DNA from: Pandoraea fibrosis | GTDB taxonomy: Bacteria; Pseudomonadota; Gammaproteobacteria; Burkholderiales; Burkholderiaceae | Assembly (NCBI RefSeq): GCF_000807775.2 | Contig: NZ_CP047385.1 | Location: 3,472,001 to 3,536,000, forward strand | Reading direction: 5' to 3' | Length of the DNA stretch: 64,000 nucleotides | Part shown: positions 54,400 through 61,955 of the stretch, piece after piece | Layout of the letters: every line of letters begins with the position of its first letter | Position numbering within the stretch: position 1 is the first letter of the stretch | Made by a program: the position numbers and the translations under genes | Notes under the pieces: model-generated | Seen by the model: only the letters and a program-made list of their open reading frames with translations | Told to the model about the DNA's origin: nothing | Database searches by the model: none

Positions 54400-56115
54400 A
54401 TGACTCAAACGGACAACAAGCCAGCGTCTAAAGGTAGCGGCAAGCCCTTCTCCCGTCGCAAATTCATTGCGGCCGCTGTCGGCGCTGCCGCCGTATGGGG
54501 TGGATATTCCTACCTGTTCGGTAGCCAGTACCGTGCAGCCAAGGCGGATCGCAAGGTGGATGTCCTGCTCATCGGTGGCGGCATCATGAGCGCAACGCTG
54601 GGCGTCTATCTGTCTGAGTTGGAACCGAACTGGACGTGCGAGGTTTTCGAGCGCCTGGACAAAGTCGCAGAAGAAAGCTCGAACGGGTGGAACAACGCGG
54701 GCACCGGCCACTCGGCGCTTTGCGAGCTGAATTACACCCCGATGGACGACAAGGGCAACGTCCATATCACGCAGGCCATCGGCATCAACGAGAATTTCCA
54801 GATCTCTCGCCAGTTCTGGTCGCATCAGGTGCGCCAGGGCGTGCTGGGCAATCCGCGCGAATTCATCAATTCGACGCCTCACATGAATCTGGTTTTCGGC
54901 GAAGAAAACCGCGAGTTCATCCGTAAGCGCGTGGAAGCGTTGAAAGCGTCGCCGCTGTTTGCCGGCATGGAAATGACGACCGATCCGGCAAAGATCGCGG
55001 AGTGGATTCCGATCATGATGGAAGGCCGCAAGCCGGAAGAGGTTGTGACCGCGACGCGCTCACCGCTCGGTACCGACGTCAATCTGGGCGAAATCACGCG
55101 CCAGTTCTACAAACACCTCGGTGGCAAGGCGGGCGTGAAGGTCACGACCGGATACGAAGTCCGTTCGATCACGCGCAACGAGGACGGCACCTGGCGCGTG
55201 TCCGCGTTCGATACGAACGACAGCTCGAAAATTCAGACGGTGGATGCCCGCTATCTCTTTATCGGAGCTGGCGGCGCGGCATTGCCTCTGCTGCAACTGT
55301 CCGGAATTCCGGAGGCGAAGCAGTATGGCGGCTTCCCGGTCGGCGGCGAATTCCTCGTGACGGACAAGCCCGAGATTGCTTCGCGCCATTTGGCGAAGGT
55401 CTACGGTCTTGCAGATACCGGCTCGCCCCCGATGTCGGTTCCCCATCTGGATACCCGCGTGCTCGACGGCAAGAAGGTGATCCTCTTCGGACCGTTTGCG
55501 ACATGGTCGAGCAAGTTCCTCAAGAACGGCTCGTACTTCGACCTGGCAAAAGCGACAACGCCCTCGAACGTCATTCCTCAGTTGCAGGTCGGTGTCCATG
55601 AGTTTGCGCTGGTGAAGTATCTGGCGGAGCAACTGTCGTTGTCGCAATCGCAAAAAATGGATGCGCTGCGTCACTACATGCCGGAAGCCAAGGACGAAGA
55701 CTGGCGTCTGTGGGAAGCCGGGCAACGTGTGCAGATCATCAAGAACGATCCGGAGAAGGGCGGCATTCTGAAGCTCGGCACGGAAGTCGTGGTGTCGGAA
55801 GACCGCTCGGTATCCGCGCTGTTGGGCGCGTCGCCGGGCGGTTCGACCTCGCCGGCGATCATGCTGTCCTTGCTCGAACGCGTTTTCCCCGATCAGATGA
55901 AAACGCCTGCCTGGCAGCAAAAGATTCGCGAGATCGTGCCGAGCTACGGCAAGAAGCTCCACGACAATCCGCAGTTGCTGGCAACGGAATGGGCGAACAC
56001 CGCTGAAACGCTGCAATTGGCTATCGCTTCACCGAGTCTGGACGGCTTCGTTCCGAACACCGCCCCTGTGCAGAATCCGGGCGTCGTGAAGAAGGTGCCC
56101 GATATGGCGCTGTAA
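54400..56115 (+). CDS. mqo: malate:quinone oxidoreductase with twin-arginine N-terminus
   Basis: A 571-aa Mqo. The FAD motif VDVLLIGGGIMSATLGVYL, the SSNGWNNAGTGHSALCELNY block, TVDARYLFIGAGGAALPLL and the C-terminal LLGASPGGSTSPAIML are hallmark Mqo segments. It oxidises malate to oxaloacetate and passes electrons to quinone. The N-terminus has an extra 50 residues: SRRKFIAAAVGAAAVWGGY, a twin-arginine motif followed by a hydrophobic helix. Most Mqo proteins are cytoplasmic-face peripheral proteins without this. A hairpin terminator follows. The gene stands alone. Confidence 0.96.
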   Translation: MTQTDNKPASKGSGKPFSRRKFIAAAVGAAAVWGGYSYLFGSQYRAAKADRKVDVLLIGGGIMSATLGVYLSELEPNWTCEVFERLDKVAEESSNGWNNAGTGHSALCELNYTPMDDKGNVHITQAIGINENFQISRQFWSHQVRQGVLGNPREFINSTPHMNLVFGEENREFIRKRVEALKASPLFAGMEMTTDPAKIAEWIPIMMEGRKPEEVVTATRSPLGTDVNLGEITRQFYKHLGGKAGVKVTTGYEVRSITRNEDGTWRVSAFDTNDSSKIQTVDARYLFIGAGGAALPLLQLSGIPEAKQYGGFPVGGEFLVTDKPEIASRHLAKVYGLADTGSPPMSVPHLDTRVLDGKKVILFGPFATWSSKFLKNGSYFDLAKATTPSNVIPQLQVGVHEFALVKYLAEQLSLSQSQKMDALRHYMPEAKDEDWRLWEAGQRVQIIKNDPEKGGILKLGTEVVVSEDRSVSALLGASPGGSTSPAIMLSLLERVFPDQMKTPAWQQKIREIVPSYGKKLHDNPQLLATEWANTAETLQLAIASPSLDGFVPNTAPVQNPGVVKKVPDMAL

Positions 56116-56439
56116 GTTCGGCGCGGCAAGCGCACACGGTCCGTGGCAAATGGCAGGCGGGCCGTACGGCACAAAAAAGGGTTACGCGTTTTTTCGTAAC
56201 CCTTTTTCATTTCTATCGTCCGAACGTGTTTCATTTAGGTCGCGTGAGAACTACCTGTTACACTGCGTAGGCTCGCGAGACGCCTCAGCTCCAGTCATCC
56301 GGTGACCATAGCTTGTATTGTGCGACCCACGGTCAGTATCTCAAGCGAAAACATCCCCACGAAGCCATGACCGTCCATAGGTCACCGGCCAAGCCTCTGA
56401 ATTCGCGCTCCCAACGTTGGCCCCCATAGGGAACACGCC
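56116..56439. other. intergenic region between mqo and the lipid A acyltransferase gene
   Basis: A 324-base region. Its first part holds the mqo terminator hairpin. The remainder, to the TTG start at 56440, presumably carries the acyltransferase promoter; no clear operator, small gene or RNA was recognised. Confidence 0.5.
56173..56208. terminator. bidirectional intrinsic terminator after mqo
   Basis: AAAAAGGGTTACG (56174-56186) pairs with CGTAACCCTTTTT (56195-56207) across a short loop. The A-tract before and the T-tract after make it a rho-independent terminator working in both directions. Confidence 0.85.
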
Positions 56440-57315
56440 TTGAAACGCCTTGGCTTTGCGCTCATCGTGGCGTTGCTGCGCGCATTTTCCGTACTTCCCT
56501 ATCCATTGGTCGCAAGACTCGGGATGGTTGTCGGCACGGTGCTATATGCGCTTCCGAGCCGCCGCAAGCATATTGTTCTCGTGAACTTGCGCCTTTGCTT
56601 TCCCGACAAGACCGCCCTAGAGCACCAGAATCTCGCCAGAACTCACTTCCGGCATGTGATGCGCAGCTATCTCGAGCGGGGAATTCAGTGGTTTGGCAGC
56701 GCGCAGTCGATCCAGGATATCGTCCAGCTCGACAGCAAGATCGATCTCAACGACCCTAATGCGCCGCCTACCATCTTCATGGGATTTCACTTCGTGGGTA
56801 TCGAGGTGGGCTGCATGCTCTACTCAACGCATCTGCCTGTGGCGTCGTTATACACGCGTATGTCAAGCACGGCCCTGTGTGACCTGGCCAAACGCCAGCG
56901 AGGCCGGTTCGGCGCCGAGATGATCGAACGCGCGACCAGCGCGAAGAAGATCGTGGGACTGCTGCGCTCCGGCAAACCGGTCATGATCGCCGCAGACATG
57001 GATCAGGGCGTCGACAACTCCGTGTTTGTTCCGTTCTTCGGCGTTCCCGCGTGTACGCTCACGGCCGTTTCACGTCTCGCCAAACTGGGCCGCGCGCGGG
57101 TGGTGCCGTTCGTGACGGAAGTGCTCCCGGATTATCAAGGGTACAAGCTGACGATTTTCGAGCCACTCGCAGGCTTCCCGTCGGGAAGCGATGAGGTCGA
57201 CGCCCGCCGCATGAATGCGTTTCTCGAGGAACAGATCGTCAAATTCCCCGAGCAGTATTACTGGGTGCACCGACGCTTCAAGCACCGGCCATTGGGTATG
57301 GCACCCGTTTATTGA
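56440..57315 (+). CDS. lipid A biosynthesis acyltransferase (LpxL/HtrB type)
   Basis: A 291-aa lysophospholipid acyltransferase-like protein of the lipid A family. The catalytic HX4E motif is His117-Glu122 (GFHFVGIE). The N-terminal hydrophobic helix and the EQYYWVHRRFKHRP ending are typical. It adds a secondary acyl chain to lipid A at the inner membrane. It starts with TTG. Whether it is LpxL- or LpxM-like cannot be decided from sequence. A strong hairpin follows. Confidence 0.9.
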   Translation: MKRLGFALIVALLRAFSVLPYPLVARLGMVVGTVLYALPSRRKHIVLVNLRLCFPDKTALEHQNLARTHFRHVMRSYLERGIQWFGSAQSIQDIVQLDSKIDLNDPNAPPTIFMGFHFVGIEVGCMLYSTHLPVASLYTRMSSTALCDLAKRQRGRFGAEMIERATSAKKIVGLLRSGKPVMIAADMDQGVDNSVFVPFFGVPACTLTAVSRLAKLGRARVVPFVTEVLPDYQGYKLTIFEPLAGFPSGSDEVDARRMNAFLEEQIVKFPEQYYWVHRRFKHRPLGMAPVY

Positions 57316-57352
57316 AGTGCAGGGCGGCGACGCCCACCACACCCGATCAAAA

Positions 57353-57384
57353 GACAACGCCGGACTTTCGAGTCCGGCGTTGTC
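57353..57384 (+). terminator. 14-bp perfect hairpin with TTCG tetraloop
   Basis: GACAACGCCGGACT (57353-57366) and AGTCCGGCGTTGTC (57371-57384) pair exactly around a TTCG loop, 37 bases after the acyltransferase stop. A T-rich stretch follows about 14 bases later. It probably ends transcription of the acyltransferase gene, and it marks the edge of the AT-rich island. Confidence 0.8.
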
Positions 57385-57412
57385 GCATCTATAATTCTTT
57401 TCTGATGCCAAA

Positions 57413-57444
57413 GTAGTTCTCGCTATTAAAGTAGCGACAACTAC
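57413..57444 (-). terminator. hairpin after the phytochelatin-synthase-like gene
   Basis: GTAGTT..CGCTA (57413-57425) pairs with TAGCG..AACTAC (57432-57444), with one internal two-base mismatch and a six-base loop. It lies just beyond the stop of the minus-strand gene at 57457 and is followed on that strand by TTT. Likely terminator. Confidence 0.5.
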
Positions 57445-57456
57445 TCTGAACAAATT

Positions 57457-58488
57457 TCACCTTTCCCTCAGGCCGGTACTCGTTGGGTGCTTGTCAATAT
57501 TAAACTCGGGCTTTACTTCTCTAATAATAACAATCCCCCGACTTCCTCCATCCGCACTTGGTTGACACATTGCACGATGAAGATTTGCGAGAGGAATCCA
57601 CGGCTTTTCCGGATATTTATAATTTGCGGTTTCCCCGAGATGAATGTGCATCTCGCCTTCAACTTCTTTTGATCCCAAAATATGACCAAAATGACCGCCA
57701 TTTCCTGGAGGATTGTACAGCGATGACGTTCCGAAATTAATCAACAAGCGATCATTATTTTCATTTTTAATTATATTTTTCAGTTCTTGCGTGGATATAT
57801 TTCCAGAACGAACTGCCGTTGCGGTCCATGCAACCCCCGTTGATTTGAAGATTTTATTGGCCAGATCTGCCAATTCGCTTACACTCATCCCGCCAGTAAA
57901 AAATCTACTCTTTTCTTCTTGAGAAATCTCCTCGCCGTCTATAAGGGAAATGAATTTTTCAAGTGCAGTTTTTCTAGAATCGAATGGTTCCGGGAGAATA
58001 TCATTCGTCGCTGAGAAAAAAGCTGTCACATTGCAGCTGCTCGATGTTGGTTGGGTATGATGAGGAGGAGGCGTCACGCTGCCTGTAGCCAAGAACTTCC
58101 CCTTAGGTTCTATTGAAAATTCTCGACTTTGAGAGTTTTTTATTTTCAATAAATCAGTTCTTATCTTGTTAAACTCTTCTTGGTTGCTTCTCCACAACAA
58201 ATGAGAAGTTTGGTTGGATTCACTTTGCCTTTCTACACCTACATTGCCGGGGACAGACGAGGCTCGTCTCATGCTACTGCTCACATCTATCAGGCGCCGA
58301 AACGCATCGTGGCCATGCCCCTCGTGCCGAGAAGGTGAGAGATCGGTGTTGGATACGCTGCGAAAGCCATAAGGGATTGCAGTTGCGCCCGAGAACATTT
58401 TATCTCCGTGTTGATGAACATATCGGACCTGATTAATTTTCTCACCAGGCCATTGTTCGCAGAATGTTGGCGCATAAGCAATCTCCAT
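57457..58488 (-). CDS. phytochelatin-synthase-like protein (peptidase family C83 fold), possible effector
   Basis: About 343 aa from ATG 58488 (a TTG at 58611 is possible). The first 145 residues are polar, Ser- and Gln-rich and unrecognised. Residues about 146-325 match the phytochelatin synthase domain as I recall it: Gln146 six residues before Cys152 (SSSCNVTAFF); a GGMSVSELADLA block; LLINFGTSSL; His266 in GGHFGHIL; then ANYKYPEKPWIPL and the SRGIVIIR ending. Cys-to-His spacing (114) fits the family. The third catalytic position, normally Asp before V-A-R-x-K-Y-P, is Glu286. The gene is clearly AT-rich and beside a broken LysR gene, which suggests transfer. The biochemical role is unknown. 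Confidence 0.7.
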   Translation of the reverse strand: MEIAYAPTFCEQWPGEKINQVRYVHQHGDKMFSGATAIPYGFRSVSNTDLSPSRHEGHGHDAFRRLIDVSSSMRRASSVPGNVGVERQSESNQTSHLLWRSNQEEFNKIRTDLLKIKNSQSREFSIEPKGKFLATGSVTPPPHHTQPTSSSCNVTAFFSATNDILPEPFDSRKTALEKFISLIDGEEISQEEKSRFFTGGMSVSELADLANKIFKSTGVAWTATAVRSGNISTQELKNIIKNENNDRLLINFGTSSLYNPPGNGGHFGHILGSKEVEGEMHIHLGETANYKYPEKPWIPLANLHRAMCQPSADGGSRGIVIIREVKPEFNIDKHPTSTGLRER

Positions 58489-58688
58489 AATTGCAAAAAT
58501 TAGCCCCAATGAGGGGCGGCAGTTGGGGGAGGGATTCTGCCGCAAAGACGGCGCAGTTGTCGGATACAAAGTAGGGTACTTGCCGCTATTCTGAAAAACC
58601 AATAAAAGCAATCACTTAAGAATTTAATAACGGCATCGGCACCCTAACTTTTGCCACATCAATGTGGACATAATTTAAGTGCGTTTCT
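58489..58688. other. AT-rich edge of the island
   Basis: This stretch holds the upstream region of the phytochelatin-synthase-like gene and then changes from AT-rich to the GC-rich host style near 58680. CCACAT-CA-ATGTGG at 58654-58667 is a 14-base palindrome that could be an operator or an element end. No transposase gene or clear target duplication was seen. Confidence 0.4.
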
Positions 58689-58947
58689 GTGGCGCGACAG
58701 AAAATAGGTGCAAAACGGTCGCGTACTCTGCCGTGGGTGATTCAGGACTCGTCGACGCCCGCACGGCAACTGCTGGCATCAGCGTTCGCCCACGAGACAC
58801 TGCCATTGCCTGCAATCGTCGTCGGTCTACATGCCCCTCAGCCTGGTGTGCCACGCGGACATGGTCGGCGTGCTCCCACGCGCCATGATCGACACCCTGG
58901 TTGACCTGGCGCGCACCGAACGTCAGTCGGCATTTGCGGCGGCCTGA
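58689..58947 (+). pseudogene. LysR-family regulator remnant, 5'-truncated and frameshifted
   Basis: Two adjacent frames together read as the last third of a LysR effector domain. The first (58689 to about 58820) gives LPWVIQDSSTPARQLL and then FAHETLPLPAIVV. The second (about 58819-58947, stop TGA) gives SSSVYMPLSLVCHADMVGV followed by LPRAMIDTLVDL. The switch falls in a TCGTCGTCG run and could be an 11-base deletion between short repeats. No HTH part is found upstream, where the AT-rich island begins. The gene is therefore dead, and may once have regulated the sugar-acid genes downstream. Confidence 0.7.
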
Positions 58948-59128
58948 CGCTCGCGCACAACACCGCGTGTCGAGCGTGCGTGGCACGCCTCAGGGTATTT
59001 GCCAGTTCGAGGTGACGATTCCCGGATAGTGGAATCGCCGCTTCATCGCCCGCGTTCCCCCTCTGCGTCGCCTTCGTTTCCGTAGCTAACATCCGCTTCC
59101 GCCAAACCAAGAATGGAGACACAAGGCA

Positions 59129-60295
59129 ATGAAGCAGAAGCTACTGATCGCAATCGCCGGCACCGTGGTATCAGGCGCGTCGTTCGCACAAGGCAGTGTG
59201 CAGATTTATGGCGTCATCGATGCCGCCTACACCTACGTCAACAACTCGGGCGGCGGCTCGCTCAATGCGCTGAGCGCGGGGCCGCTCAAGGGCAACCGCA
59301 TCGGCTTCACGGGTACGGAAGATCTGGGTGGCGGCCTCGCCGCCGTATTCCGCCTCGAAAACGGCTTCTCCGTGCTCAACGGCTCACTGGGGCAGGGCAA
59401 CGCGATGTTCGGGCGTCAGGCGTATGTCGGGCTGTCGTCGAAGTCGGCCGGCACGGTAACGCTGGGCCGTCAGTACGACTCGATGGTCGATTACGTCGGT
59501 GTGCTCAAGGCGGGTGGCGATACCGCCGGTGCGTACGCCAACCATCCGGGCGATATCGACAATACGGGCAACAACTACCGCGTCAACAACGCGATCAAGT
59601 ACGCGAGCCCGAATTACAGCGGCCTGTCCTTCGGCGGCGTGTTCAGCCCGGGGGGGGTGGCGGGCAATGGGCGCAGCAAGCGCATCTTTTCGCTGGGGGC
59701 CGGTTACAACAATGGTCCGCTGCAACTCGGCCTGGCGTTCGTCAACGCCCAGGATCCGAACTTCTCGTACTACGGCAACAACCCGAATTCGAGCACGACC
59801 GGCAACAACATGAGCACGCCGCCGATCTTCTCGGGCTATGCGTCTGCCGGCTCGTTGCAGACCATTGGTGCGGCCGGTGCGTACAACTTTGGCGGCTGGA
59901 TTGCCGGCGTGATTTATACCAACTCGCAACTCAAGTCGCTGGGCAGCGAGGCAGGACTGAACCCGCGCGGTTACTCGGGCAACGCCGTGTTCAACACGGT
60001 GGAACTGAACCTGCGCAAGTTCCTGACGCCGTCGGTACTGTTCGGCACGTCGGTGCAGTACACGCGCGCCAATCAAGTGACGGGCAACGCGGGCGGCGGC
60101 AGCTACGTGCAGGCCAACGCCGGGTTCGACTACTTCCTGTCCAAGCGCACCGACCTGTACGCCGTGGGCATGTGGCAGCGCGCCAACGGCTACGATTCGA
60201 CCGGCGGTCGTGCCGTGGCGTCGATCTTCGGGTTTACACCGTCGACGACGAATACCCAGATGGCACTGGCCATCGGCATGCGTCACGCGTTCTGA
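59129..60295 (+). CDS. Gram-negative trimeric porin (second)
   Basis: A 388-aa porin with signal peptide (MKQKLLIAIAGTVVSGASFAQ), mature start GSVQIYGVIDAAYTYVNN, RIGFTGTEDLGGGLAAVFRL and GRQAYVGLSS blocks, and aromatic end RHAF. It is the same family as 46607-47767 but with clearly different loops, so it is not a recent duplicate. It precedes the MFS transporter gene by 146 bases and probably supplies the outer-membrane route for the same solute. Confidence 0.94.
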   Translation: MKQKLLIAIAGTVVSGASFAQGSVQIYGVIDAAYTYVNNSGGGSLNALSAGPLKGNRIGFTGTEDLGGGLAAVFRLENGFSVLNGSLGQGNAMFGRQAYVGLSSKSAGTVTLGRQYDSMVDYVGVLKAGGDTAGAYANHPGDIDNTGNNYRVNNAIKYASPNYSGLSFGGVFSPGGVAGNGRSKRIFSLGAGYNNGPLQLGLAFVNAQDPNFSYYGNNPNSSTTGNNMSTPPIFSGYASAGSLQTIGAAGAYNFGGWIAGVIYTNSQLKSLGSEAGLNPRGYSGNAVFNTVELNLRKFLTPSVLFGTSVQYTRANQVTGNAGGGSYVQANAGFDYFLSKRTDLYAVGMWQRANGYDSTGGRAVASIFGFTPSTTNTQMALAIGMRHAF

Positions 60296-60441
60296 CGCAG
60301 TCCCGCATGCTGGTACTGGTGCGGTGCCATCCGGCCGGTACCTAGTACTACAAGAAGGTATTTGGGCGGAGGATACGCCCTGAAAGCCTGCCGGCACCCC
60401 TGCGGCGCCGGCGAAAAGAAAGACAGTTTCGGAGACAGATT

Positions 60442-61719
60442 GTGAAGTACAAAAAGTATCGGAAAACCATCCTGGTGATGTTGCTGCTCGCCATGGTCAT
60501 CAATTACATCGACCGCGCTGCGCTGTCGATCGCCATGCCCTTCATCACGAAGGACTTCCATCTGACGCCGGGCGAGAAGGGGTTGATCTTCAGCGCGTTC
60601 TCGGTGGGCTACGCATTGTTCAATTTCCTCGGAGGCTACTTTGCCGACCGCTTCGGCGGCAAGCGCGTGCTGAGCGTATCGATGGCCGGCTGGTCGCTCG
60701 CCTGCGGCCTGACGGCGGCCGTCTCGGGCTTCTGGTCGATGCTTGCGGTTCGTATCGCATTCGGCGCAGGCGAAGGGCCGAACTCGGCCACGGCGAACAA
60801 GGTGGTCAATACGTGGTTCCCGATCAAGGAGCGCGCCAGCGCTGCGGGCATCAACCAGGCGGGCGGCCCGATCGGTGGCGCCATCGCGGGGCCCGTGATC
60901 GGCTTTCTGGCCCTGTCGTTCGGCTGGCGTGCGTCGTTCCTGGTGATGGCCGTGCTCGGTCTGGCGTGGGCGATCGCATGGCATCGCCTGTCGGCCGAGA
61001 CGCCGGCGCAGCATCCGAAGGTCGGCAAGGAAGAGCTTGCCGAGATCAACGAAGGGCAGGAAGTGGTGGTGGCTGCCGAGGGCGCCAAGGTGTCGATCCT
61101 GGAGGTCATTACGACCCGGGCCGTCTTGATGACCGGCATTTCGCTGTTCTGCTACAACTACATCCTCTTCTTCTTCATCACGTGGTTCCCGAGCTATCTG
61201 GTCGATGCCAAAGGCATCAGCCTGAAGGACATGAGTCTCGTCAGTTCGTTGCCGTGGGTGACGGGTGCGCTGGGGTTCCTGTCGGGTGGCTTCCTCGTCG
61301 ATGCGATCTTCCGCCGCACGGGCAAGCAGATGTTTTCGCGCAAGGTGGTGTTGGTGACGTCGCTGCTGATTGCCGCGGTGTGTATCGGCCTGACCGGCGT
61401 GGTGCAGCAGGCGACGACGGCGGTCGGCGTGATGACCGTGGCCATCGGGTTCCTGATGCTTGCGGCGCCGGCTTACTGGGCGATCATTCAGGACAGCGTG
61501 CCCCGCAATCAGGTCGGTACTGCCAGCGGCTTCATGCACGGCTTGGCGAACGTGTCCGGCATTGTCGGTCCCGCCGTCACCGGCTTCATCATCCAGGGCA
61601 CCGGCAGCTATGCCAGCGCCTTCGTGCTGGCGGGCGGTCTGGGCATCGTCGGTGCGACGATCCTGGCGCTGTTCGTGGGTGGTCGCTCGGGCCGGATGCC
61701 GTCGCCGTCGCTGGCGTAA
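60442..61719 (+). CDS. MFS transporter, anion:cation symporter family (sugar-acid type)
   Basis: A 425-aa protein with twelve membrane helices. The opening block INYIDRAALSIAMPFI and the GAGEGPNSATANKVVNTWFP segment are hallmarks of the ACS family that includes GudP, ExuT and GarP. It starts with GTG after GGAGA. With the uronate-dehydrogenase-like and enolase-like genes convergent to it, a uronate or aldarate substrate is likely. A terminator hairpin follows. Confidence 0.9.
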   Translation: MKYKKYRKTILVMLLLAMVINYIDRAALSIAMPFITKDFHLTPGEKGLIFSAFSVGYALFNFLGGYFADRFGGKRVLSVSMAGWSLACGLTAAVSGFWSMLAVRIAFGAGEGPNSATANKVVNTWFPIKERASAAGINQAGGPIGGAIAGPVIGFLALSFGWRASFLVMAVLGLAWAIAWHRLSAETPAQHPKVGKEELAEINEGQEVVVAAEGAKVSILEVITTRAVLMTGISLFCYNYILFFFITWFPSYLVDAKGISLKDMSLVSSLPWVTGALGFLSGGFLVDAIFRRTGKQMFSRKVVLVTSLLIAAVCIGLTGVVQQATTAVGVMTVAIGFLMLAAPAYWAIIQDSVPRNQVGTASGFMHGLANVSGIVGPAVTGFIIQGTGSYASAFVLAGGLGIVGATILALFVGGRSGRMPSPSLA

Positions 61720-61777
61720 GGCCAATATCGACGGGCGTGGCGCCCGCCAGTTGAGTCTCTCCAAAGTGGTTGCTCAG

Positions 61778-61811
61778 ACGCACGTTCCCTGCCGGGGATG
61801 TGCGTTTTTTT
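61778..61811 (+). terminator. rho-independent terminator after the MFS gene
   Basis: ACGCACGTTCCC pairs with GGGGATGTGCGT (with G-U pairs), followed by a run of seven T residues. Confidence 0.8.
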
Positions 61812-61873
61812 ATGGGGGGGAGGGGACATCGAGTGCAGCGCCGGTCGCTCATTCGCAACACATTGGGCGCCAA

Positions 61874-61906
61874 TAAAAAGGGCGTTCCGTGATCGGAACA
61901 CCCTTC
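61874..61906 (-). terminator. rho-independent terminator for the enolase-superfamily gene
   Basis: On the minus strand AAGGGTGTTCC pairs with GGAACGCCCTT around GATCAC, followed by TTTT. It lies 50 bases past the stop of the minus-strand gene at 61956. Confidence 0.85.
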
Positions 61907-61955
61907 GTGCTGCTGCCTGCCGGCGCCCTGGCGGCAGCGCCGCTCAGGTCGATGC

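Noticed and set aside
57487..57922. Short plus-strand frames inside the AT-rich island
   Set aside because: They lie opposite the phytochelatin-synthase-like gene, lack ribosome sites and give no coherent protein.
57457..58488. YopT/AvrPphB-type (C58) cysteine protease as identity for the AT-rich gene
   Set aside because: The Cys-to-His spacing is similar, but the segment after the His does not show the FDPN-type aspartate. The YKYPxxPW and SRGIVIIR blocks fit phytochelatin synthases much better.
58675..58986. Minus-strand 103-codon frame over the LysR remnant
   Set aside because: It has no family similarity; the plus-strand LysR remnant explains the coding-like composition.
60283..61764. 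Minus-strand open frame (493 codons) opposite the MFS gene
   Set aside because: It contains no hydrophobic or known domain pattern, while the plus-strand product has the ACS transporter hallmarks.
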